A stretch of DNA of 64,000 nucleotides from contig NZ_FOLL01000005.1 of NCBI RefSeq assembly GCF_900112315.1, positions 124,001-188,000 on the forward strand. Direction: 5' to 3'. This document shows positions 9,483-17,003 of the stretch, in pieces. The position numbers and the translations under genes are program-made. The notes beneath the pieces are model-generated. The model did no database searches, had not been told where the DNA came from, and saw only the letters and a program-made list of their open reading frames with translations. The number at the start of each line of letters is the position of its first letter. Positions within the stretch are counted from its first letter, which is position 1. The DNA comes from Parapedobacter composti (GTDB lineage: Bacteria > Bacteroidota > Bacteroidia > Sphingobacteriales > Sphingobacteriaceae).

Positions 9483-10652
9483 TTATCTCTTGGATTCCTC
9501 CAAACGGTTGGTGGCCGCGCGGAGGTCATACCCCTTTTTTGACAGGTAATTATTGGCCCGTCCGCAGTATTTGGCAAACCATTGGTTCTGTTCTCGCTCA
9601 GACAGCACATTGACTGCATTTTCCCTGGCCTCGATTAACAGTTGATACACCTGCCGTTTATCCTCCTCCGTCATGTCAGGCAACAATTTCTGAAATCGAT
9701 CGTATTCTTTCAGCAATCGGTATCCGGTCATTTCATCTTTGATCAGATCCAGCTGATCGGGCGGCAACCATTCGCCCAGCTTGTCAAAAAACTTGTTGCG
9801 TTGTTCGTCTTGTCTGGCTTTTGCCGCAGTCCAAACCATCGTAACCGCCTCGTCTCGTTGTTTAGTCGTCGTCGGAGTATCTTGTGCGCCAGCATCCCTC
9901 AACCGCGCATCCTTCCACTGCGCAATACGCTCCAACTGCTGGTATTGAAAAGCTGTCAGGTTACGAACCTGCTCATGGAGAACACCACCGTTCGGCACCA
10001 GTTTGTCCGCTATCCGGGCGGCGGCGACAATCATCAGTGTGCTGTCTTTAACATTCCTTCTTTTTGCCCAGTCTTCGCTTTCCTGCTTCAGATTAAACCC
10101 CTCTTGGGCTAAAAAGTTAGTGATTTTTCCCTTGTATTTATTGAACCAGGCATGCTTTTCTTCCGACGATCCACCATCCATTGCCTGCTCGCGGGCTTCC
10201 ACCAGCCACCCGTAAATCCTGGATAGCTGCGCATCACTCAAGTAAGGTAGCATCAGCTGATAGTTCAGGTAGGTCTTCGGCACCACGTCATAAGTCATGC
10301 CATCCTTCACTTTATCCACCTGTTCAGGGGTCAGTACTCCGGCCAATTTTCCGACGTACTCCTGGTGCAGTTCACCGGCCCTCTTCTCCGCTTCCGCTTG
10401 GATGGCATCGCTATCTTCGGGACGTTCAGCCAATTGTTTATCACGCAAGCCGTGTATCTGGTTTAGCGCGACATATTGGGCGGCTATCAATACGGTTACC
10501 TGCGCGGCCTTATCCGCATCTCGCAGTTCCAAGTTCCGCACAATCTTTTCAGCCCGTTCCGTGGCAGTCCGTTTGTAGGCTTCATCTTGGCCCTGCAAGG
10601 CCTCGGGCATCACTGTACCGGCCAACAAAAGGGCCAGAATCATTCTTCTCAT
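9483..10652 (-). CDS. Secreted DUF3826-like protein with two tandem copies of the domain
   Basis: 389 aa from ATG at 10652. A GTG at 10670 also opens the frame, but only the later ATG puts the signal peptide (MRRMILALLLAGTVMPEALQGQ) at the N-terminus. The mature protein is alpha-helical and repeats itself: LVEAREQAMDGGSSEEKHAW followed by FNKYKGKITNFLAQEGF in the first half, and LIEARENAVNVLSEREQNQW followed by FAKYCGRANNYLSKKGYDL in the second. Each half also has a VxxIxxxY...L and LxPEQVDxVKDxMT / LPPDQLDLIKDEMT segment. DUF3826 is a Bacteroidota family, usually single-copy, placed beside pectin and rhamnogalacturonan enzymes and suspected of sugar binding. The function here is unproven. 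Confidence 0.75.
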   Translation of the reverse strand: MRRMILALLLAGTVMPEALQGQDEAYKRTATERAEKIVRNLELRDADKAAQVTVLIAAQYVALNQIHGLRDKQLAERPEDSDAIQAEAEKRAGELHQEYVGKLAGVLTPEQVDKVKDGMTYDVVPKTYLNYQLMLPYLSDAQLSRIYGWLVEAREQAMDGGSSEEKHAWFNKYKGKITNFLAQEGFNLKQESEDWAKRRNVKDSTLMIVAAARIADKLVPNGGVLHEQVRNLTAFQYQQLERIAQWKDARLRDAGAQDTPTTTKQRDEAVTMVWTAAKARQDEQRNKFFDKLGEWLPPDQLDLIKDEMTGYRLLKEYDRFQKLLPDMTEEDKRQVYQLLIEARENAVNVLSEREQNQWFAKYCGRANNYLSKKGYDLRAATNRLEESKR

Positions 10653-10669
10653 CTGCTTAAAATTTATCA

Positions 10670-11638
10670 CTACCGCTGCATTTTCACACTGATGTTTATG
10701 TAGGGCCGTCCTTCCAAATCTTTCGTGCTCTGATTTACGTGTATGGCCCCGTACTTGCCTTCAGGCGTAAGGAAATACACCAGATTGCCCGGCGCAAGTC
10801 CGGCTTGCCATGTTCCGAAATCGGTAGACGTTACCGTCAAATCCCTGCTTTTGGCGTGCTCCTCAATAACGCTTGAGGAAACTAACGTGTATAGGAACGT
10901 GTTGGTCTGTCCGGTAAGCGGTGCGCTAAAGATCGTTTCCCGCTTCTCCCAGTCGCTGATATCATAGGGCTCAAACGGATTGGGATCCGTACTTAATGAA
11001 TAATAATTATAAATCAACTGATTGGCATGTGCAGGGCGTGGATCAGGCCTTACCCGGATACCAAAATCAATATCGGCCGAATGTTCCCGTCCCTCCGCAA
11101 AACTGAACGCCTCTCCCCTCATCAGGGAATAGAAAGAGGGGGTTGTACCGCTAACGCTGTCAGGCGCAAAAATCCTGCGATCCGGGATCACCCGATAGCT
11201 TGGCCTCACTTCTATAGTCACTTTCGTATAACCATCTCCCATATAGTGCCCCACCCGGTTCTTGGCAAAAATCCGGTACGATGTTTGGCCGTCGCGCTGC
11301 ATTTTCAATTTCAGAATTCGTGAATAGCTTCGGCGCTCAGACTCATCCGATATGACGGTTTCGGTGCGTTCGGGATTATTGCCCTGGGCTCCGCCAACTT
11401 TTTCCACAACCACGGCATACATGTCTTCGTTGGCTGAAGCTATGGTGTAGTCAATGTATACACTGTCGCCATCGTTCACCAGTTTATAGTCGGTGACGCT
11501 GAACGGGTGATCGCCGTGGAAAGTCACTGTTACATCCGTAAACATGTTGAATATATTGGCTGCTTCCTTCTTACAAGCCGCCATAACGAGCCCTCCCCCG
11601 AGAAGGACCATAAATATTCGTATATTAATCGTTTTCAT
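10670..11638 (-). CDS. PUL lipoprotein in the SusE/SGBP position
   Basis: 322 aa. Lipoprotein signal ending at Cys22 (GLVMAACKKEA). No family is recognised. The body reads as two or more beta domains, with alternating strands such as DSVYIDYTIASANEDMYAVV and TSYRIFAKNRVGHYMG, the latter like a fibronectin/Ig-type PUL domain. It follows susD by 37 bp and precedes the DUF3826-like gene with its stop at the edge of that gene's coding region. In Bacteroidota PULs this slot usually encodes a surface glycan-binding protein that helps SusCD capture the polysaccharide; that role is inferred from position only. Confidence 0.65.
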   Translation of the reverse strand: MKTINIRIFMVLLGGGLVMAACKKEAANIFNMFTDVTVTFHGDHPFSVTDYKLVNDGDSVYIDYTIASANEDMYAVVVEKVGGAQGNNPERTETVISDESERRSYSRILKLKMQRDGQTSYRIFAKNRVGHYMGDGYTKVTIEVRPSYRVIPDRRIFAPDSVSGTTPSFYSLMRGEAFSFAEGREHSADIDFGIRVRPDPRPAHANQLIYNYYSLSTDPNPFEPYDISDWEKRETIFSAPLTGQTNTFLYTLVSSSVIEEHAKSRDLTVTSTDFGTWQAGLAPGNLVYFLTPEGKYGAIHVNQSTKDLEGRPYINISVKMQR

Positions 11639-11675
11639 TGTCGGTTCTTTTCAAGAATTTGTTACGTATGCCGTT

Positions 11676-13556
11676 TCAATCATCCAATGGGTCAAATGTG
11701 CCTCCAGCCCACCCGACCGTAGGTTCGATATTGGCTCCTTTGTTCACGAAGTCATTATGGAACGTGTAAAACACATGGAATTCCGGCACAGCGTACGGGC
11801 CGTAATTCGGGGTGTTCAACGTGTAGGGCCTAAAATAGGTCAGATATGTGTCTTTATCATTCACATCCAGGCTTTCCCTGAATCTAAGCCCTGTCGCCGG
11901 ATCAATTTCCTCCAGAATTTCCCTTGTGTTATCTCCGTTAACCACGTCAAAAGCTACGGTTTGCATACTTCCTGTTAACAAATGCATGCGACGTGTTCTG
12001 CGCAAATCGGAATTGCGTTTATTTTCAAAGGCAAACTCTACCATGCGCTCATTTATTATCAAATCCCGCATTTCATCAACCCCGTTCACAGCGCCCAGGC
12101 CATAGTCATTTCCGCCGGGGCCTTCTTCGATACCCGCACGAATCCGAATTTGCCGCACCATATCCTTGGCTAGGGCCAAGTCGCCTGTTTCATTCGCGCA
12201 ATCAGCGTAATTAAGCATCACTTCTGCTAACCGGAGCTCTATCCAATCCATGCCATTGCCACCGATATTACTGGAATAGTTAACATTTCCTTGAGTCAGG
12301 TTGGGTGTGGTAAAGCGCTTGCAATATACCCCCCGCAAATTTGTTTCCTGTGTCGCGCCGACGTAATTCCATTGCCGACGGCCGGGGTTGCCATTCAGCG
12401 GCCAGTAGCTTCCATTGTAGGCGATGGTGGCCTCAAAGCGAGGGTCGCGGTTCACCCAGAACAAGATGTCGTCATATTCATAAGCACCTTCACCAATCGG
12501 GTTCCCATCTTTCATCGGGTATGCGTCCAATAAGCGTTTAGTCGCCACATACCCTTGGTAAGCCGAACCGCCGGCGGATGATGGCCGGGCCCGGTTTTCT
12601 CCGTTATGCCCCCGGTGCACTATGGCATTGGAATATGTGCGCACCAGAATGGCTTCGGGATTCTGCGTCCCTTCCAACCTGAAAATATCCGCGTAATCGG
12701 GAACAAGGCTGTGTCCGGCTGCCAAGCATAATTCGTAGGCTGTCCGGTTTGCTTCGAGCGCTACCTGCCAACGCTGGGCATCGTAGGGATGCTTTGGATC
12801 GTCCACCGGATTAAACTGGGGGCTCGCCCAGTAGAGCAGGACTTTTGCTTTCAAACTCGCGGCGATTACCTTGTTGATTTTCCCGCGTCCATTATTATCG
12901 TTCCAATCGACGTTGTCCAGCTTCACGATAGCGGAATCGAGGTCGTTCAACACGGCCTGGAAAATCTCCCGCGCGCTGTTCCGCCCACTTACCGTAATGT
13001 TGTCCGGATCAACAGGTTCCAGAATCAGCGGTACGCCGCCATACACTTTGGCCAGTTCAAAATACACCATGGCACGCAACGCGTAATATTGCCCCAGATA
13101 CGTGTTCTGCACTGTCGTCGGCAAGGCGCCCTGAGGGATGTACCGGATAGCATTGTTACAAAGAGCTATATCGAAGTACCTATTACTCATCCGATTGTAA
13201 TTATACGCGTTTCCTACGTACCGTACATCGTGGTTACCCAGTGTATAGCCAAAATCCATACCCAACGCCCGCCTCGCCCACTGATCCTGGTTCGGGAAAA
13301 AGTTTTCATCGCTGGCCAGATGTATGCCAAACCTGTCAGGCACTTGCTGATACAGAAACTGCGGGATAATGTTGTCATATGCCCGGTTCAGGTGCAACTG
13401 GATGGAACCCTCCGAATCCCATATCGCCGCGTCTATGCCACCTCTGTCCGGAAGCTCGAAAAAATCATCGTCGTTGCAGGAAACACATACCAAACTCGTA
13501 ATCAAGCCGACCAATGCTATATGTATGGAGAATAAGTTAATTTTCATCGTTTTCAT
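11676..13556 (-). CDS. SusD/RagB-family surface glycan-binding lipoprotein
   Basis: 626 aa. Lipoprotein signal ending at Cys27, followed by NDDDFFELP; the acidic run after the Cys resembles the Bacteroidota signal for export to the cell surface. SusD hallmarks follow: RAYDNIIPQF, the TPR-rich core (YFELAKVYGGVPLIL, AASLKAKVLLYWASPQFN) and the C-terminal RLAEVMLNYADCANETGD, with IRIRAGIEEGPG and DLIINERMVEFAFENKRNSDLRR. It forms the lid over its SusC partner and binds the glycan. It starts 10 bp after the susC stop, and the two are certainly co-transcribed. Confidence 0.95.
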   Translation of the reverse strand: MKTMKINLFSIHIALVGLITSLVCVSCNDDDFFELPDRGGIDAAIWDSEGSIQLHLNRAYDNIIPQFLYQQVPDRFGIHLASDENFFPNQDQWARRALGMDFGYTLGNHDVRYVGNAYNYNRMSNRYFDIALCNNAIRYIPQGALPTTVQNTYLGQYYALRAMVYFELAKVYGGVPLILEPVDPDNITVSGRNSAREIFQAVLNDLDSAIVKLDNVDWNDNNGRGKINKVIAASLKAKVLLYWASPQFNPVDDPKHPYDAQRWQVALEANRTAYELCLAAGHSLVPDYADIFRLEGTQNPEAILVRTYSNAIVHRGHNGENRARPSSAGGSAYQGYVATKRLLDAYPMKDGNPIGEGAYEYDDILFWVNRDPRFEATIAYNGSYWPLNGNPGRRQWNYVGATQETNLRGVYCKRFTTPNLTQGNVNYSSNIGGNGMDWIELRLAEVMLNYADCANETGDLALAKDMVRQIRIRAGIEEGPGGNDYGLGAVNGVDEMRDLIINERMVEFAFENKRNSDLRRTRRMHLLTGSMQTVAFDVVNGDNTREILEEIDPATGLRFRESLDVNDKDTYLTYFRPYTLNTPNYGPYAVPEFHVFYTFHNDFVNKGANIEPTVGWAGGTFDPLDD

Positions 13557-13566
13557 CGTTGAAGAT

Positions 13567-16500
13567 TTATAAGCTCACACTTAATCCCAATGAGATCGTT
13601 CTCAAAATCGGGTAGTCGTACGCGCTGGACGTATATGGATCTTTGTATTTCAGCGGATTCACCAACGTCCACAGGTTGTTGCCGGTAGCCAGTATACGTG
13701 CACTTTGCAGACCGGCTTTAGCGACCAAAGACGTAGGAAGCCGATAGCCAATGGTCATGTTGTTTACACGCACCATTGTTCCGTCTACCATCCAGAAAGT
13801 GGAATTACGCCCTAATGACGGGTCGTCAAACCGCGGCATCCAGCCGTCAGGATTATCCGGAGTCCAGCGATCCCGCCAAAGGGTGAGTACATTCCGTGTC
13901 AACTGCGGCGCTGTACGTGCCCTGCCGTCATACGCCACCTTGCCACCAATCCGGGCATTGATATTGGTACTGAGGTTGAACGCTTTGTAGCTTATGCCCA
14001 GCGTAATACCGGATGCAAAAAGCGGGTTGGTATTTTCATACATCGGCACCAAATCCCAGTCATTGATGATACCGTCGCCATTCGTGTCTTCAAAGTACAT
14101 CCAACCCGGCTGGGGAATGGAATTGTATAGCCTGTAGTTGGGATTTTCTGACAAAAAGGCATCCACTTCCTGCTGCGTACGGAAAGTGCCCCGGTACAGC
14201 AAACCGAAGTTGTTGTTGTTATACTTACGCGGATCGGTGCCGAAGGCAGCCGCCAGACCATCCTCGATATTGTTCTCCAGTAAATCTCCGGGAGCATACA
14301 ATACCCGCGTTACTATGGAATTGCCATAACTGAAGTTCATACTGGCACTCACATTTACCTCACGGGCAATCTTAGCCCGGTATCCGATGGTAAATTCGGA
14401 ACCCCAATTATACGCTTCCCGGTAATTGATACCGGGTGGCAAGTAGCCTACGTATAACGGGGTAATGTCGTTGCCCCCCTGATCAAAACCGTCAAACACT
14501 TTGTTCTGGAAAAACTCGGCCCCGATATCCAGTTTATTATCAAACAGCGACATTTCTACCCCGAAGTTAACCGTCCGCTTTTTTTCCCATGTAATAAACG
14601 GGTTGGGGATAACCGACGGCCTCAGGGAATTGCCGTTGTTTTCTCCATACAAATAGCCGTTGGTAACGTCAATGACGTACCGCTCCTGCCACAACCGCTC
14701 TTCTACGCGGTCGTCACCGGTGATACCAATGTTAAACTTGAGTTTCAGGAAATTGATAAACGGCACATGATCTGCGAAAAACTCTTCCTGGCTAACCACC
14801 CAGGCTGCGCCGATACTGGGCGACCATCCCCACCGGTTTCCCAGCGCAAAGTTGGAAGAAGCATCCAGTCGACTTACCACTTCCACAATATACCGCTTGT
14901 CCCAATCGTAATTTAACCGTCCGAAGAACGACCGCTTGGCAGTTTCCGTCCGAGTTACCCCGTCTTGGGTCAGGGTATTCACATCAAACGCCCAGTACTC
15001 TTCGCCTCCCGGGATCAGCTGGTCTCTCCAATAGAACCGCATACTCTCCGAATTGGATTCCAACTGCTCTCCGCCTACGATAGCCTCCAGGCTGTGACGG
15101 CCAAATGTGTTTGCATACTGTAACGTCAAAAATCCTTGATAGCTATTGCTCTCGCCCAATTGTGGGCGTACCCGGGCATCCCGCTGAGAGACCACGTCTA
15201 TATAAGGAGTTTCCGGATCCAACTGATCAGTAAACAACTGTTGATTCTGCCCCCGACGTACAAAATTATACGCCCTGAACTGCGGCTGGTATAACCGGCC
15301 ATTTGTTCCGCTGCTTCCCTGAGAAATCTGGAACCGGGCAGTGAAGCCTTTCAAAAACTCCGGTTGGTACGTCAAACTGGTATTGATTCGGTAGCCCCGG
15401 TACTTTTGGACATCGGAATACCCCGATTCCAAGTAGGCCATCGGGTTTCGGTTAGCACTATAATTCACAAACTGATCACCGATGCGTATGGGAACCCATT
15501 TGGGCGTCACGATCATCGACTCAATAAAACTGGCGTCATTTTCAGTGATGTTATGCCGTGCATTCCGCACATTTTGATCCACGTTGAAATTCACATCCGC
15601 TTTCAGTCCGTTCCCGAAATCCGCAGTGATGCCTGTACGGAACGAGTACTTATCGAAATTCATTCCGGCATAATTTGCATTCTCGTTCTGATAGCTCCCC
15701 CCGGCAAAAAAGGTCAGCCTATCGGATCCACCGGATATCCCCACATTATGCCGCTGGGTCAGCGAAGGTTGCCACATCTCTTCAAACCAGCTTTTGTAAT
15801 TCAGGCTTCGGATATATTCCAGATCTTCCCGGCTAAAAAAATCGCTTTCGGGCGCATTCCGCATGATATTGACTTCATTCATAAGCAGGGCGTGTTCATA
15901 GGCCGATAACATCTCCGGCCGGGTTGCTGCGTCAGACACGCCGGCGTAACCGTTATAAGTGATGCTCGGCTTGCCCGCTTTACCGCGTTTGGTGGTCACC
16001 AGCATTACGCCCTTGGCTCCCGCTGCTCCGTAGATGGCTGCGGATGCATCCTTCAATATCGAAATATTTTCAATCATGGAGGCGTCAAGGTTGTCAAACG
16101 TCGGCCGGTCGACAATAATCCCGTCTACGATATACAACGGCTCGGCCGTCGCCCCAGCCGGGGCGTTGGGCGACGTCGAAGCATTCCGGATGTTCAACGT
16201 GATGCTGGCTCCGGGCCTGCCGGACACCTGGCTGACTCCTACCCCGGCAATCCGGTTACGCATGGCTCCCGCGATATTCGGTGCCGGGATGTCCATTAAT
16301 TCTTCACCAGTCACCGTAGCCACCGAACCGACAATCTCCGAACGCTTCCGCTCGCCGTATCCGGTTACCACCACTTCATCCAAACTGGCATTATCCTGCT
16401 CCAGGAAAACCTCCAGCCTGGCTCGGCCGCCCACCTCTACCTCCTGCGACCGATAGCCCAAAAAATGGAAGACCAACACCTCTTTACCCGTAGGGACATT

Positions 16501-16749
16501 TATCCTGAACACTCCGTTTTCATCGGTCGTTGTCGCGGTCTGTGTGCCCTTGAGGGTGACGGTCACCCCCGCTAACGGCTCACCACGCGAGTTTTTCACA
16601 ACACCGGTAATATTGATAAACCGGTGTGCCGTAGGCTCTTCCGCATAGGTCATCGGTGACATGAGGCACCCTACCAGCATAAGCCAACTGAATAACGGCC
16701 TGATCCGCATCGGCGCGACTCTACTGTAATACGTCAACTTACTGATCAT
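13567..16749 (-). CDS. SusC/RagA-family TonB-dependent outer-membrane receptor
   Basis: 1060 aa. Signal peptide (LFSWLMLVGCLMSPMTYA), then a carboxypeptidase-D-like beta-sandwich (about 45-125, ITGVVKNSRGEPLAGVTVTL), the SusC TonB-box/plug entry LDEVVVTGYGERKRSEIVGS, the plug domain (LYIVDGIIVD, IENISILKDASAAIYGAAGA) and a 22-strand-type barrel ending in hydrophobic residues (TISLGLSVSL). There is no N-terminal STN domain, so transenvelope sigma/anti-sigma signalling is unlikely; that fits control by the AraC-type regulator at 27988. It imports pectin oligosaccharides with TonB energy and leads the operon. The start at 16749 is the first ATG; Met14 (16710) is an alternative giving a more compact signal peptide. 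Confidence 0.95.
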   Translation of the reverse strand: MISKLTYYSRVAPMRIRPLFSWLMLVGCLMSPMTYAEEPTAHRFINITGVVKNSRGEPLAGVTVTLKGTQTATTTDENGVFRINVPTGKEVLVFHFLGYRSQEVEVGGRARLEVFLEQDNASLDEVVVTGYGERKRSEIVGSVATVTGEELMDIPAPNIAGAMRNRIAGVGVSQVSGRPGASITLNIRNASTSPNAPAGATAEPLYIVDGIIVDRPTFDNLDASMIENISILKDASAAIYGAAGAKGVMLVTTKRGKAGKPSITYNGYAGVSDAATRPEMLSAYEHALLMNEVNIMRNAPESDFFSREDLEYIRSLNYKSWFEEMWQPSLTQRHNVGISGGSDRLTFFAGGSYQNENANYAGMNFDKYSFRTGITADFGNGLKADVNFNVDQNVRNARHNITENDASFIESMIVTPKWVPIRIGDQFVNYSANRNPMAYLESGYSDVQKYRGYRINTSLTYQPEFLKGFTARFQISQGSSGTNGRLYQPQFRAYNFVRRGQNQQLFTDQLDPETPYIDVVSQRDARVRPQLGESNSYQGFLTLQYANTFGRHSLEAIVGGEQLESNSESMRFYWRDQLIPGGEEYWAFDVNTLTQDGVTRTETAKRSFFGRLNYDWDKRYIVEVVSRLDASSNFALGNRWGWSPSIGAAWVVSQEEFFADHVPFINFLKLKFNIGITGDDRVEERLWQERYVIDVTNGYLYGENNGNSLRPSVIPNPFITWEKKRTVNFGVEMSLFDNKLDIGAEFFQNKVFDGFDQGGNDITPLYVGYLPPGINYREAYNWGSEFTIGYRAKIAREVNVSASMNFSYGNSIVTRVLYAPGDLLENNIEDGLAAAFGTDPRKYNNNNFGLLYRGTFRTQQEVDAFLSENPNYRLYNSIPQPGWMYFEDTNGDGIINDWDLVPMYENTNPLFASGITLGISYKAFNLSTNINARIGGKVAYDGRARTAPQLTRNVLTLWRDRWTPDNPDGWMPRFDDPSLGRNSTFWMVDGTMVRVNNMTIGYRLPTSLVAKAGLQSARILATGNNLWTLVNPLKYKDPYTSSAYDYPILRTISLGLSVSL

Positions 16750-16898
16750 AAAATAGTTAATTATTGGTTTATAAAAATATCAGCAACCTTCCGCCCAAAT
16801 GTCCCCGGTATCCGGCTGCCGTGTTTATATTAACTTGTATTTAAGACACTTTTTAATATAAAATTGGTTACAGTCGCCAATTGACCTATTTAACGCCT

Positions 16899-16929
16899 TG
16901 GCTCTACCCTGAGTTAGTTAGACAAAGTT
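16899..16929 (-). promoter_or_regulatory. Probable susC operon promoter (weak -7)
   Basis: Reading leftward, AACTTTGT (16929-16922) provides a -33-type TTTG/TTG. About 15 bp later TAGAGCCA (16906-16899) keeps only the TA of the Bacteroidota -7 consensus TAnnTTTG. A poor -7 fits a promoter that needs an activator. The predicted start leaves a leader of about 140 nt before susC. Confidence 0.5.
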
Positions 16930-16958
16930 CAAGAAAATACAGGATGGGATTTTACACC

Positions 16959-16989
16959 TTATTGCCTTGTTATTATACAATCTTATCAT
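16959..16989. promoter_or_regulatory. PUL operator candidate, copy 1 (susC)
   Basis: A 31-bp element (plus strand begins TTATTGCC, ends CTTATCAT) that recurs at 27867-27897 with one mismatch (position 11, G here and T there). It lies just downstream of the GH95 stop and 29 bp upstream of the AACTTTGT box of the susC promoter. The second copy has exactly the same 29-bp spacing to the same box before the symporter. The element is the likely target of the AraC-type regulator at 27988. Confidence 0.65.
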
Positions 16990-17003
16990 ATCCGGAAAAC
17001 AGC

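Noticed and set aside
12789-13535. 248-codon open frame on the plus strand
   Set aside because: Antisense to susD, which has full family motifs; no protein-like features in the antisense product.
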